A stretch of 64,000 bases of DNA from Oscillospiraceae bacterium (GCA_024404875.1 JAKSPK010000006.1:24135-88134), one strand, 5' to 3'. Positions 52,883 through 61,625 are shown, counted from the first letter of the stretch. The notes: generated from the sequence alone by a model not told the origin. A program made the numbers and translations.

Positions 52883-53920
52883 TTAGCCGAGCTCTGCGAA
52901 ATACTTGATGGTGCGAACCATCTGGCTGGTGTAGGAGTTCTCGTTGTCGTACCAAGAAACGACCTGAACCTCATAGAGGTCATCAGCGATCTGAGCAACC
53001 ATGGTCTGAGTTGCATCGAACAGAGAACCGAAGCGCATGCCGATAACATCAGAGGAAACGATCTGATCCTCATTGTAGCCGAAGGACTCAGAAGCTGCTG
53101 CCTTCATTGCTGCATTGATGCCTTCCTTGGTGATATCCTTGCCCTTGACAACAGCGGTCAGGATGGTGGTGGAGCCGGTCGGAACCGGAACACGCTGTGC
53201 AGAACCGATGAGCTTGCCGTTCAGCTCCGGAATAACCAGACCGATTGCCTTTGCAGCACCGGTGGAGTTCGGAACGATGTTTGCAGCGCCTGCGCGTGCA
53301 CGACGGAGATCGCCCTTGCGGTGCGGACCATCGAGGATCATCTGGTCGCCGGTGTAAGCGTGAATGGTGCTCATGATACCAGACTGGATCGGAGCATAGT
53401 CATTCAGAGCCTTAGCCATCGGAGCGAGGCAGTTGGTGGTGCAGGATGCAGCAGAGATGATCGTGTCATCCTTTGTCAGCTTGCTCTCGTTGACGGAGTA
53501 GACGATGGTCGGGAGATCGTTGCCTGCCGGAGCAGAGATAACAACCTTCTTTGCGCCTGCGTCGATGTGAGCCTGGGACTTCTCCTTGGAGCAGTAGAAA
53601 CCGGTGCACTCGAGAACAACATCAACACCGATCTCGCCCCACGGCAGCTCAGCAGCGTTTGCCTTTGCGTAGATCTTCAGGGTCTTGCCGTCAACAGTGA
53701 TTGTGCCAGCCTCGTCGTCAGCGGAAACAGTGTGAAGGTTCTCGCCGATGATGCCGCAGTAGCCCTTCTGTGCAGTGTCATACTTCAGCAGGTGTGCGAG
53801 CATGGACGGCTTGGTCAGATCGTTGATCGCGACGACCTCATAGCCCTCAGCGCCGAACATCTGGCGGAAAGCCAGACGGCCGATACGGCCGAAACCATTG
53901 ATTGCAACTTTAACAGACAT
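52883..53920 (-). CDS. gap: Glyceraldehyde-3-phosphate dehydrogenase
   Basis: A 345-residue glycolytic enzyme (type I). NAD-binding start [20 protein letters not shown], catalytic Cys in [15 protein letters not shown] (about residues 150-164), and the C-terminal [14 protein letters not shown] are diagnostic. AGGAGG lies just before the ATG and the promoter is close to consensus. Codon use is strongly biased, as expected for a very highly expressed gene. Monocistronic. Confidence 0.98.
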   Translation of the reverse strand: MSVKVAINGFGRIGRLAFRQMFGAEGYEVVAINDLTKPSMLAHLLKYDTAQKGYCGIIGENLHTVSADDEAGTITVDGKTLKIYAKANAAELPWGEIGVDVVLECTGFYCSKEKSQAHIDAGAKKVVISAPAGNDLPTIVYSVNESKLTKDDTIISAASCTTNCLAPMAKALNDYAPIQSGIMSTIHAYTGDQMILDGPHRKGDLRRARAGAANIVPNSTGAAKAIGLVIPELNGKLIGSAQRVPVPTGSTTILTAVVKGKDITKEGINAAMKAAASESFGYNEDQIVSSDVIGMRFGSLFDATQTMVAQIADDLYEVQVVSWYDNENSYTSQMVRTIKYFAELG

Positions 53921-53950
53921 TGGAATTACCTCCTAAATTTTGATACTTCT

Positions 53951-53979
53951 ATTTTACACCATTTTGACGGAAAATGCAA
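53951..53979 (-). promoter_or_regulatory. Promoter of gap
   Basis: On the minus strand TTGCAT (53974-53979), 17 bases, TAAAAT (53951-53956), 31 bp upstream of the gap start. Confidence 0.75.
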
Positions 53980-54111
53980 GCACTTTGACAAAAAAAACAC
54001 GGGAAATAGAAAAAGCGGTCGTTTTTATTTGTTTCCGACAATGATACTGCCTTTTTATTGTGCACTTTTACAAATAATGGAAAACCAATCGAAATCTGAT
54101 TCCATTTCGTG

Positions 54112-54300
54112 TATAATACAAAAAACAGACCAATCGTCAGCCGATGTGACTGAATGCGGAAGCGTCCAGTCTGTTCATGCTGCCCTTGATACGCGAACCG
54201 TATATTTCTCTGAACAGCCTTAGGTGCTGCTGCTTGGGGCATCCGCTATAATGAACGCTGCGGCTGTGAGGTTTTCGGCAGTCTGCACAACCACACTTCG
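54112..54300 (+). ncRNA. Candidate structured RNA of unknown class
   Basis: A TATAAT box (54112-54117) with a weak -35 is followed by a segment with no plausible gene but clear secondary structure. Stem 1 is AACAGAC (54124-54130)/GTCTGTT (54169-54175) with an inner TCAG/CTGA. Stem 2 is CTGTTCA (54171-54177)/TGAACAG (54211-54217) with an inner ATACG CGAAC CGTAT. Stems 1 and 2 use the same CTGTT and exclude each other. Further pairing (CCGC/GCGG) follows. It does not match 6S, SRP or tmRNA features that I can recognise. The end is not defined. The remaining DNA (53980-54111) is AT-rich without visible features. Confidence 0.35.
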
Positions 54301-54344
54301 ACAGATTTGGATGTTCTGTTCTTCATAAATTGTTCATTTTCTAT

Positions 54345-54373
54345 TGACATTTGGATAAGGATATGCTATACTA
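54345..54373 (+). promoter_or_regulatory. Consensus promoter of the distant pilin gene
   Basis: TTGACA (54345-54350), 17 bases, TATACT (54368-54373). The words TTGACATTT and GGAT-TGCTATACT are common to this promoter and that of the major pilin at 24288-24316. Confidence 0.87.
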
Positions 54374-54484
54374 ATAATGATAATGAACGCACTGTGGGGT
54401 GAATTCTGTGTATTCTGCCGCAGGTTGATTCTTGTGCTGTGCGTACTATTTATACTATAAATTATTATGCAGGGGGAACCCACA

Positions 54485-55156
54485 ATGAAAATGCTGAATG
54501 AGGATCGGAAGCATCGTGTTTCCGGTTTTACATTGATTGAAATGGTGGTTGTTGTTGCAATCATTTCGATTCTGACCGCCGTATTGGTGCCGACCACACG
54601 GGCTTATCTGACGCGAAGCCGTCTGCATACCGCAAACAGCCAGGCAAAGGTTCTGTTCAATTCGATGCAGACGATCATGCAGGAATATGAGTTCCGTGAG
54701 CGCGGCATGAAGGAGTCTGTTCTTTACGGTGCCGAAAAGGGCGGCGAGATCATGATCTATGTGTCGAACGGCCGGATTACTGATTTTTCCGTGACGGATT
54801 CGCTCGGCATTCCGCAGACTGTGAGCGATGATGTGATCGGTGCCGATCCGGATACTGCTTCGGCAAGCTCGATCGGTACCCGCATTGGCCGTATTTACAC
54901 AGACTATCTCACCACAGCATGGTGCGCACTCATCAAGGATTATTCCGTGCAGGGCGTTTTGGCTGCGGATTCCGAAAAAACTGCTTATATCGGCGGCTAT
55001 CCGATTCAGCCGACAGCGAAGGGCACACAGTGCGCTGGTCTTGCTCTTGAGAGCTTGAGCGATGTGACACTGGCGGATATGCAAACCTATTGTACAGCAG
55101 TATGGAAGCCGGCTGAGGGCGAGGGTGAGACTGTGGAAACACCCGAAGAAACATGA
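54485..55156 (+). CDS. Additional type IV pilin outside the pilus locus
   Basis: A 223-residue prepilin: MKMLNEDRKHRVSG then FTLIEMVVVVAIISILTAVLVPTTRAYLTRSRLHTANSQAK. The leader is longer than in the other pilins (14 residues), but the cleavage Gly and Glu5 are intact. The globular domain is larger, with two cysteines, and ends in a Glu/Thr-rich tail. The ATG is eight bases after AGGGGG. It would be processed by PilD encoded 34 kb away and could be an alternative pilin used under other conditions. Monocistronic, with its own strong promoter and terminator. Confidence 0.9.
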   Translation: MKMLNEDRKHRVSGFTLIEMVVVVAIISILTAVLVPTTRAYLTRSRLHTANSQAKVLFNSMQTIMQEYEFRERGMKESVLYGAEKGGEIMIYVSNGRITDFSVTDSLGIPQTVSDDVIGADPDTASASSIGTRIGRIYTDYLTTAWCALIKDYSVQGVLAADSEKTAYIGGYPIQPTAKGTQCAGLALESLSDVTLADMQTYCTAVWKPAEGEGETVETPEET

Positions 55157-55180
55157 TACCGGCAGAATTTAGATTACCGA

Positions 55181-55212
55181 ACTCCGGCTGTGAGAAACAG
55201 CCGGAGTTTTTT
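55181..55212 (+). terminator. Terminator of the distant pilin gene
   Basis: A perfect 11-bp stem ACTCCGGCTGT/ACAGCCGGAGT with a 5-base loop followed by T6. Confidence 0.93.
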
Positions 55213-55375
55213 GTATATGATTCTTCGCACGATCTGACAAAAACTGACATATAATATATCAACAGAAATGTTTATATGCGCTGGAGCGGGACAGACTATT
55301 GGTGTTCCGAAATAACGGAGCGCATTAAGCGGCATTCGCTACATCAGAAGAATGCAAATGAAAGGAAGAAGGCAT

Positions 55376-55786
55376 ATGATGACAGTGAAACGCGGAGAAA
55401 TATATTATGCGGATCTCAGCCCGGTGGTTGGCTCGGAGCAGGGCGGTATCCGTCCGGTATTGATTGTGCAGAATGATGTTGGCAACCGGTATAGTCCGAC
55501 CGTGATTGCGGCGGCGATTACAAGCAGACGCGACAAGGCCAAGCTGCCGACGCATATTTCACTTTCTGCGGCGGGCTGTGGTCTGACAAAGGACAGCGTG
55601 ATCTTGCTGGAGCAGATCCGGACGATCGACAAGCAGCGGCTGAAGGAGTGCGTGGGCGAGGTGCCGGTGTCTGTTCTGCGGGAGGTGGATGCGGCATTGG
55701 AGATCAGCTTCGGCCTGATCCCGCGGTCTGCCGTGCAGCCATCCAGTTATCATCGCAGTACGGCTGCGCGGATACTCCGTTCCTGA
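55376..55786 (+). CDS. mazF: MazF/PemK-family mRNA interferase
   Basis: A 136-residue toxin very close in pattern to Bacillus subtilis EndoA/Ndo[41 protein letters not shown], and [18 protein letters not shown] are all typical and include the catalytic Arg and Thr region. MazF enzymes cleave mRNA at short sequences. Its C-terminus is about 20 residues longer than EndoA. No antitoxin gene fits in the 160 bp upstream, where only a TATAAT at 55250-55255 is seen. The start at 55376 has AAGGA nine bases upstream. Confidence 0.92.
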   Translation: MMTVKRGEIYYADLSPVVGSEQGGIRPVLIVQNDVGNRYSPTVIAAAITSRRDKAKLPTHISLSAAGCGLTKDSVILLEQIRTIDKQRLKECVGEVPVSVLREVDAALEISFGLIPRSAVQPSSYHRSTAARILRS

Positions 55787-55811
55787 TGGAAAAACGGCTT
55801 TGCTGAGAATC

Positions 55812-55840
55812 TTGACAGAGAGACGGAAAATGGTTATAAT
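55812..55840 (+). promoter_or_regulatory. Consensus promoter of the first cyclophilin gene
   Basis: TTGACA (55812-55817), 17 bases, TATAAT (55835-55840). Confidence 0.88.
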
Positions 55841-55917
55841 ATAGAATAGAAGAAAAGGCGCTCCGCCGAATGCATTTCCGCAGCACGGGGCGCCGGAAAT
55901 TTAAGGAGCATAAATCA

Positions 55918-56712
55918 ATGAGAATCAAGCCGAAGAAATCCAGATTCGTAAAGGGACTGACTATCGTGTTTACTGTCACACTCATCAGCTCCTTCGGCCT
56001 CGCGGTCTGGTCAAATATGACAAGCGGATACTCCACAGTGCTGGAATATGACGATATTGCGCTGATTCAGCTCGATGCGCCGAAAACGGGCGATCCGTTT
56101 GCAGTCATGCACACGACCGCCGGCGATATGACCTATATCCTCTATCCGGAGCAGTGTCCGCAGACTGTCTCCAATTTCACGAAACTCGCGGAGCAGGGCT
56201 ATTATGACGGTACATATGTATTCCGCGTTGAGCCGGATGTCTTTTTTTCTGCCGGCGCCAAAACACCGGAGGATGAGGCTGCGGCGGAGAGCAACAGCGA
56301 AGCTCAGGAACATATCCCGCAGGAGCTTTCCGCAAAACTCTGGCCGCTGCGCGGCGCACTCTGTGCACTGACGACTTCTGCGGAGGGCGGATTCTGGAAG
56401 ACGATCACAAAAACACGAGCGTATTATACTGGCAGCCGATTCCTTGTCTGCAATTCGATTGAGATGACTGACGAGATTCGCGAGGGGTTGTGCTCCGGCG
56501 ACAATGATGCAATGCTGAAGGTCGGTGAGGCCTTCGTCGAAAAGGGCGGCATTCCGAATTATTCGCAGCAGATTACGGTCTTCGGTCAGCTTTATGAGGG
56601 CTTTGAGATCCTGGATGCAGTGACCGGCGCGGAGCTGACCGGCGAGGGAGAAAACCGACGCCCGAAGGATGATATCCGGATCGAAAGCATCGAGATTACA
56701 AAAGCACAGTGA
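55918..56712 (+). CDS. Membrane-anchored divergent cyclophilin-type isomerase
   Basis: A 264-residue protein with a basic N-terminus (MRIKPKKSRFVKG), one membrane helix (about 15-32) and a cyclophilin-like domain (about 60-260) outside the membrane. The AVMHTTAGDMTYILYPEQCPQTVSNFTKLAEQGYYDG stretch is typical of cyclophilins. The usual FHRVI-FMIQGGD active-site block is altered to VFRVEPDVFFSAGA, so isomerase activity is doubtful although the key Arg may remain. It has its own promoter. The next gene is a second, canonical cyclophilin. Confidence 0.82.
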   Translation: MRIKPKKSRFVKGLTIVFTVTLISSFGLAVWSNMTSGYSTVLEYDDIALIQLDAPKTGDPFAVMHTTAGDMTYILYPEQCPQTVSNFTKLAEQGYYDGTYVFRVEPDVFFSAGAKTPEDEAAAESNSEAQEHIPQELSAKLWPLRGALCALTTSAEGGFWKTITKTRAYYTGSRFLVCNSIEMTDEIREGLCSGDNDAMLKVGEAFVEKGGIPNYSQQITVFGQLYEGFEILDAVTGAELTGEGENRRPKDDIRIESIEITKAQ

Positions 56713-56850
56713 CGATATCGAATTGGTTGTGTTTTGTGCAATTTGCTGAATGCGGATCGCGAATTTTGCGAAATTCTCCAATTTGTGATAAATGCGGCCG
56801 GATGAATGAAGATTTTCTTGGAAAAAGATGACAGAATCGTAAAATATCGC

Positions 56851-56879
56851 TTTACAAACAAAGAAAAGTATGGTATAAT
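56851..56879 (+). promoter_or_regulatory. Promoter of the second cyclophilin gene
   Basis: TTTACA (56851-56856), 17 bases, TATAAT (56874-56879). It probably also serves murA. Confidence 0.85.
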
Positions 56880-56954
56880 AATTCTACTATTGTGCGGAAG
56901 TGTGAAACGCCGTCAGCGGCGATGCAGACTCCCCGCAAAACAAGGAGAAACCTG

Positions 56955-57773
56955 ATGCGTACACAGCTTTTCAGGAACACAGCAGCCGCATTGCTCTGCG
57001 GCGCAGTGAGTCTTCTCACATTGAGCGCCTGCGAACAGAAGCAGGTCTCACTCGAAATCGCCGAAACGGTGCAGCAGACTGTCTCTGCTGACAGTGTGCG
57101 GAATTTTACACTGCCGGAAAAAGGCGAGGAGATCGTCGTTCTCACGATCAAAGATTACGGCGATGTCCGTATCAAGCTTTTTCCGGAGGAAACGGCAAAA
57201 GGCACGGAAAATTTCAAGGAGCTCGTAAAGAGCGGATTCTATGATGAGCTGATCTTTCACCGCGTGATCGATGGCTTTATGATCCAGGGCGGCGATCCTA
57301 AGGGCAATGGTACCGGCGGACGAGACGCGTGGGGCAGCGAATCCGGCTTTGCACAGATGATCTCCAATCATCTCTGCCATGTGACCGGTGCGGTCGCGTA
57401 TGCGGTCGGTCAGGACAAGATGAACCAGTCTCAGTTCTATATCGTCACAGGGCAGGAACTTACCTCAGATTATTTCACGCAGCTGCGCGATCAGCTGGGT
57501 ATGATGTTCTCGCCGTCGGTGCAGTCTATGTATCTGCAGACCGGCGGACAGCCGTCTCTTGACGGCGGCTATGAGATCTTCGGACAGGTCTTTGACGGTC
57601 TGGAGCACTGTCTCGCTGTGCAGAAGGTCTCCGTAGACAGCAACGACAAGCCAAAATCGGCTGTCTCCATCGAAAAAGCGGTCGTCACCGAATATGACGG
57701 GACACCGCCGCACTGGCTGGATCCAGCCGGTAAAGAGATCTCGGTTGGTGCCGAAATAAACAGCGAAGGATGA
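56955..57773 (+). CDS. Cyclophilin-type peptidyl-prolyl isomerase lipoprotein
   Basis: A 273-residue lipoprotein: signal peptide with lipobox LSAC (Cys about 25), then a cyclophilin domain (about 48-250) with intact LIFHRVIDGFMIQGGDPKGNGTGG active-site block and the AVAYAVGQDKMNQSQFYIV strand. An insertion of about 30 residues around the surface loop (about 165-195) is larger than in compact cyclophilins. It would help fold exported proteins on the outer face of the membrane, such as pilins or cellulosomal proteins. AAGGAG is seven bases before ATG 56955. murA follows after 102 bp. Confidence 0.92.
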   Translation: MRTQLFRNTAAALLCGAVSLLTLSACEQKQVSLEIAETVQQTVSADSVRNFTLPEKGEEIVVLTIKDYGDVRIKLFPEETAKGTENFKELVKSGFYDELIFHRVIDGFMIQGGDPKGNGTGGRDAWGSESGFAQMISNHLCHVTGAVAYAVGQDKMNQSQFYIVTGQELTSDYFTQLRDQLGMMFSPSVQSMYLQTGGQPSLDGGYEIFGQVFDGLEHCLAVQKVSVDSNDKPKSAVSIEKAVVTEYDGTPPHWLDPAGKEISVGAEINSEG

Positions 57774-57875
57774 TGGAGTCTTTTGGATACTTCAAAGGAA
57801 GCAGCGCCACAAACAGAAAACGCAGCGCTGTCGGAGTTGAAAAAAATACAATGTGAGGAACAAGGAGAGCACACC

Positions 57876-59180
57876 GTGAACACTCAAAAGAAATTCGTGA
57901 TCAAGGGCGGCAGAGTCCTTAACGGAGAGGTTGAGATCAGCGGCGCGAAAAATGCCGTTGTCGCGATCCTGCCGGCAGTCATTCTGGCAGATGAACCGTG
58001 CATCATTGAAAACGTGCCGGACATCAGCGATGTTGACATCAGCATCCGAATCCTGCGGGAGCTGGGTGCAAAGGTAACTTACCTCGGATCGCATACCTAC
58101 GAGATCGACGCACGCGGCGTTGAAAGCTATTGTGTTCCGTATGAGAGCGCAAGAAAAATGCGTGCTTCCTATTATTTCATGGGCGCATTCCTCGGCAGAT
58201 TCAAGCACTGCCGTGTTTCCATGCCGGGCGGATGCCCGCTCGGAGACCGTCCGATTGACCAGCATCTCAAGGCATTCAAGAAGCTGGGTGCGGATTGCAA
58301 GGTGGACCGCGGTATGGTCGATATCACCACGGCAAACGGGCTGCACGGCGCGCAGATTTTCTTTGACTGTGTGACTGTCGGCGCAACAATGAACGCAATT
58401 CTGGCTGCCGTTAAGGCGGATGGCCTTACGATCATCGAGAATGCCGCGAAAGAACCGCATATCGTAGATCTGGCGAGCTTTCTTAATTCGATGGGCGCAG
58501 ATATCATGGGCGCCGGAACGGATACGATCAAGATTCGCGGCGTCAAGTATCTCCGCGGGACAAGCTATGCTGTCATTCCGGATCAGATCGAGGCCGGGAC
58601 ATATATGGTTGCTGCGGCCGCAACGGGCGGCAATGTCCTCATCAAGAATGTAATCCCGAAGCATTTGGAATCTATCATCAGCGTCATGGAAAAGATCGGG
58701 GTTAAGATCGAGCAGTTTGATGATTCGGTGCGCGTTTCGGTAGACGGTCCGCTCGTCAAGACAAGTATCAAGACACGCCCGCATCCGGGCTTCCCGACTG
58801 ATATGCAGCCGCAGATCTCGGCGCTGCTTTGTCTGGCTGAGGGTACAAGCATGATCAAAGAGGGCGTTTCCGAGCAGCGTTTCCAGTATGTGGATGAGCT
58901 GCGCAGAATGGGCGCAGATATTCAGGTAGACGGCAAAGTTGCTGTGATCGAGGGAACCGGAAAGCTGACGGGTGCACCTGTCAAGGCCTGTGATCTCCGC
59001 GCGGGTGCCGCACTGATGATCGCGGGACTCGCAGCGAGCGGCGTCACGACGATCGAAGACATTTTCCATATTGAGCGCGGCTATGCGGATATGGCGGGAA
59101 AGCTCCGTGCGCTCGGTGCCTGCATTGAAAAGGTTACGGTTGTCCAGAAGGAAACAGGAGCGCAGCAGGACGCAGTATAA
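57876..59180 (+). CDS. murA: UDP-N-acetylglucosamine 1-carboxyvinyltransferase
   Basis: A 434-residue enzyme for the first committed step of peptidoglycan synthesis, joining enolpyruvate from PEP to UDP-GlcNAc. Typical parts: GGRVLNGEVEISGAKNAVVAILPA at the start, the MPGGCPLGDRPIDQHL loop with the active-site Cys (the fosfomycin target), and HPGFPTDMQPQ (about residues 300-310). A frame runs upstream to 57783, but GTG 57876 has AAGGAG eight bases before it and gives the standard length. This looks like the MurA2-type paralogue length, yet a single window cannot show if another copy exists. Confidence 0.96.
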   Translation: MNTQKKFVIKGGRVLNGEVEISGAKNAVVAILPAVILADEPCIIENVPDISDVDISIRILRELGAKVTYLGSHTYEIDARGVESYCVPYESARKMRASYYFMGAFLGRFKHCRVSMPGGCPLGDRPIDQHLKAFKKLGADCKVDRGMVDITTANGLHGAQIFFDCVTVGATMNAILAAVKADGLTIIENAAKEPHIVDLASFLNSMGADIMGAGTDTIKIRGVKYLRGTSYAVIPDQIEAGTYMVAAAATGGNVLIKNVIPKHLESIISVMEKIGVKIEQFDDSVRVSVDGPLVKTSIKTRPHPGFPTDMQPQISALLCLAEGTSMIKEGVSEQRFQYVDELRRMGADIQVDGKVAVIEGTGKLTGAPVKACDLRAGAALMIAGLAASGVTTIEDIFHIERGYADMAGKLRALGACIEKVTVVQKETGAQQDAV

Positions 59181-59185
59181 TACTG

Positions 59186-59216
59186 AAAGGGCGAACCTTG
59201 GTGTTTGCCCTTTTTT
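59186..59216 (+). terminator. Terminator after murA
   Basis: AAAGGGCGAAC/GTTTGCCCTTT stem (one G-T pair), 6-base loop, followed by T6. Confidence 0.92.
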
Positions 59217-59569
59217 CATTTCTTACATAAACAGGTTTTTGTCGTGCCGGCAGAACCGATGGCCGTTTTCCTGCGGTATCGCTTCGCGGAGCGCCTCGGT
59301 TCCGTCGCAGTTATGGTGCTGATCTCGCCTGTTGTTTGTTATGGGAAGCCATCAATTTACTTCCGGCGATGTCATCCAAAGTATTGAGTCAGGTTTTATC
59401 AAAGAGCCTTCGTCGTCCTCAGCAAAGGGCGAAACGCTTTCAGCGTTTCAATCATGGAGGAACGGCAAAGTTGTCATGGAAAGTGATCCGTAAGGCTGTT
59501 TTTCTATTCTATATGACATCCTTGAAGCGGATTCCGGTTTGTTTCAGAGATATGGAAAGGATATGGAGA
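59217..59569 (+). other. 353-bp intergenic region without an identified gene
   Basis: I find no gene here. Open frames (for example from 59336 and 59341) lack ribosome sites and read as basic or low-quality protein. The only distinct element is an 8-bp hairpin GAAACGCT-TTC-AGCGTTTC at 59431-59449. A promoter for the walJ-rlmH operon must lie here, but no near-consensus pair is visible. Confidence 0.5.
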
Positions 59570-60352
59570 ATGTCACGAATTTATCCGTTATTCAGTTCCA
59601 GCAGCGGGAATGCTGCCTTTATCGGTTCGCCGTCCGGCGGCATCCTGATCGACTGCGGCGTATCGGCCCGCAGATTGACACAGGCGCTCGATCGATGCGG
59701 GATTGCACCGGAAGCGGTCGGCGGCATCTTTATCACGCATGACCACAGCGATCATGTCAGCGGCCTGCGCGTATTCGCAAAGAAATGCGGTGCATCGGTC
59801 TATGCGCAGCCGGTCACGCGGGAATGCCTGTTCAGCGGCGGATATCTCGAGCCGGAGCAGGAATGCACTGTATTGCACGACACTGTCGAATGTGCCGGCA
59901 TTCGGATTACGCCGTTCGAGACCTCGCACGATACGGCGCAGAGCTGCGGCTACCGCATGGAAATGCCGGACGGCAGAGTATGTGCGGTCTGCACGGATCT
60001 CGGTTATGCCTCTGAGACCGTTTTGACGGCATTGCAAGGCTGTGACCTGGTGCTTCTCGAAGCGAATTATGATGAGAAAATGCTGCGGACTGGGCCTTAT
60101 CCGGCACAGCTGAAAACGCGCATCGCATCTGACCGGGGGCATCTTTCGAATGATGCGGCAGCGGCGGCGGCGCGGAAGCTTGTCGCGGGAGGCACAACGC
60201 GCCTGATTCTCGGTCATCTCAGTCAGCATAACAATCTGCCTGTATTGGCAGAAAACACGGTTGAGCAGGGACTCAGCGGATATGTGCGCGGGCGGGATTA
60301 TCTCCTGCAAATCGCCGCGCCGGAATCGGATGGAAGGATGGTCAGCTTCTGA
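59570..60352 (+). CDS. walJ: WalJ/YycJ-like metallo-beta-lactamase fold hydrolase
   Basis: A 260-residue MBL-fold protein: SRIYPLFSSSSGNAAFIGS at the start, zinc motif ITHDHSDHVSGL (about residues 55-66), ETSHDT, VCTDLGY and the late LGHLSQHNN. This set is typical of YycJ/WalJ, an exonuclease-like protein linked with DNA repair and cell-wall control in Firmicutes. The frame is open far upstream, but ATG 59570 with AAAGGA eight bases upstream fits the family start. The stop overlaps the rlmH start (TGATG). The pairing with rlmH is conserved in Firmicutes. Confidence 0.9.
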   Translation: MSRIYPLFSSSSGNAAFIGSPSGGILIDCGVSARRLTQALDRCGIAPEAVGGIFITHDHSDHVSGLRVFAKKCGASVYAQPVTRECLFSGGYLEPEQECTVLHDTVECAGIRITPFETSHDTAQSCGYRMEMPDGRVCAVCTDLGYASETVLTALQGCDLVLLEANYDEKMLRTGPYPAQLKTRIASDRGHLSNDAAAAAARKLVAGGTTRLILGHLSQHNNLPVLAENTVEQGLSGYVRGRDYLLQIAAPESDGRMVSF

Positions 60353-60825
60353 TGCAGATCAATCTGATAACAGTCGGTAAACTGAAAGAAAAATGGCTGC
60401 GCGATGCGTATGCGGAATATGAAAAGCGCCTGACGCGCTACTGTAAGCTGTCGTTGACTGAGCTCCCGGAATCGCGTCTGCCGGAATCTCCGTCTGAAGC
60501 GGAGATCACGGCGGCCTTGCAGCAGGAGGGCAAAGCCATTTTGAACACCTGCCGCGGGAAGATCATCGCGCTCTGTATCGAGGGAAAGCAATATGCGAGC
60601 GAGGAATTTGCGGCGTTGCTCTTGCAGTATGCCAGTCACGGCGACAGCACGGTCAGTTTCGTGATCGGTTCGAGCTTCGGCCTGTCGGATGAAGTGAAAA
60701 AACGCGCAGATATGAAATTTTCTATGTCGAAAATGACTTTTACGCACCAGATCGCCCGTGTGCTTCTGGCCGAACAGATCTATCGTGCATTTCAGATTAC
60801 TTCCGGCGGGAAGTATCACAAATAA
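60352..60825 (+). CDS. rlmH: 23S rRNA pseudouridine-1915 N3-methyltransferase
   Basis: A 157-residue SPOUT methyltransferase, close to the usual 159. It starts MQINLITVGKLKEKWLRDAYAEYEKRL and ends with the knot region GSSFGLSDEVKKRAD, KMTFTHQIARVLLAEQIYRAFQI and the terminal YHK that contacts substrate. It methylates pseudouridine 1915 in helix 69 of 23S rRNA. The first glycine pair of the SAM loop reads IGSSFG rather than IGGSLG, a small variation. Translationally coupled to walJ. Confidence 0.97.
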   Translation: MQINLITVGKLKEKWLRDAYAEYEKRLTRYCKLSLTELPESRLPESPSEAEITAALQQEGKAILNTCRGKIIALCIEGKQYASEEFAALLLQYASHGDSTVSFVIGSSFGLSDEVKKRADMKFSMSKMTFTHQIARVLLAEQIYRAFQITSGGKYHK

Positions 60826-60837
60826 AAGGGGGGCGCG

Positions 60838-61605
60838 ATGCAGTTTCATTCATTTGGTGATGCGCAAAAGCCGCCGATGCTCCTGATCCACGGAATGTTG
60901 ACACCTTGGCAGATCTGGGAGCCGATCGCCGCGCATTTTACTTCAGATTACCGCATCATTATTCCTGCGCTTGATGCGCATACCGCAGAAGCGCCGAGCG
61001 AATTTGTTTCGATCACAGCTGAGGCTGATGCGATTGCGCAGTATATGCAGCAGGAATGCGGCGGCAGCGCAGCAGTCGTTTGCGGACTATCTATGGGCGG
61101 TGCGGTTGCCTATGATCTTTTCGCACGCGGTCTGCTGAAAATTGGCGCATTGGTGCTGGACGGCGCTCCGCTGACCGGAATGCCTGCGATCGTACGAATC
61201 GTGATGACGCAGTCATATCTTTCGCTGATCCGAAAATCAAAGCAGCGCGATCCGAAGATCATGCAGCGCTTCGCGAAGGATTTTCTTCCGGTGGAATATC
61301 TCGCTTATTATCTTGAATTTGCGGACACAATGTCAGAGAATTCGATCCGGAATATGCTGCACGCAGTCTGTGGATTCCGGTTCAAGCCGGCGGAGAAGCA
61401 AAGGGAGACGCGTATACTGTTTTTGCACGGCGATAAGGGCAATGAGGCGGCAGCCGTCCGGAGCGCCGCGCTGATGAAACAGTATTATCCTGAAACCGAA
61501 GAACGCAATTATCCCGGCCTGCTGCATACTGAGCTGCTGACGCGACAGCCGGCGCGATGGTGCCGTGAGGTCGAAAGCTTTTTGAATCAATCAAACAGAA
61601 AATAG
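60838..61605 (+). CDS. Alpha/beta-fold hydrolase
   Basis: A 255-residue cytoplasmic alpha/beta hydrolase. The oxyanion region MLLIHGMLTPWQIWEP, nucleophile elbow VCGLSMGGAVAYD (Ser about residue 86), acid residue near FLHGDKGNE and catalytic His in GLLHTEL are in the right order. A cap domain spans about 125-190. The substrate is unknown; esterase, lipase or thioesterase activity are all possible. A GGGGGG-containing ribosome site (AAAAGGGGGGC) precedes the ATG, 12 bp after rlmH. Confidence 0.87.
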   Translation: MQFHSFGDAQKPPMLLIHGMLTPWQIWEPIAAHFTSDYRIIIPALDAHTAEAPSEFVSITAEADAIAQYMQQECGGSAAVVCGLSMGGAVAYDLFARGLLKIGALVLDGAPLTGMPAIVRIVMTQSYLSLIRKSKQRDPKIMQRFAKDFLPVEYLAYYLEFADTMSENSIRNMLHAVCGFRFKPAEKQRETRILFLHGDKGNEAAAVRSAALMKQYYPETEERNYPGLLHTELLTRQPARWCREVESFLNQSNRK

Positions 61606-61625
61606 GGAATGGAGTGTGATTTCAA

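Noticed and set aside
53949-54242. A 97-codon minus-strand frame upstream of gap
   Set aside because: It overlaps the gap promoter region and has random-looking composition and no ribosome site.
54112-54300. 6S RNA or SRP RNA
   Set aside because: The central bubble and closing stem of 6S and the GGAA/GNRA features of SRP Alu/S domains could not be found, so it is listed only as an unassigned candidate.
57792-59219. A 475-codon minus-strand frame opposite murA
   Set aside because: Shadow of murA, and composition and absence of motifs argue against a gene. Similar shadows oppose pilC, pilM, pilB and pilT.
59341-59493. A 50-codon plus-strand frame after murA (MGSHQFTSGDV)
   Set aside because: It has no ribosome binding site, ends abruptly and has no recognisable similarity.
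59336-59569. In-frame upstream extension of walJ (78 codons)
   Set aside because: The extension is basic and unlike the family; ATG 59570 has a proper ribosome site and gives the standard N-terminus.
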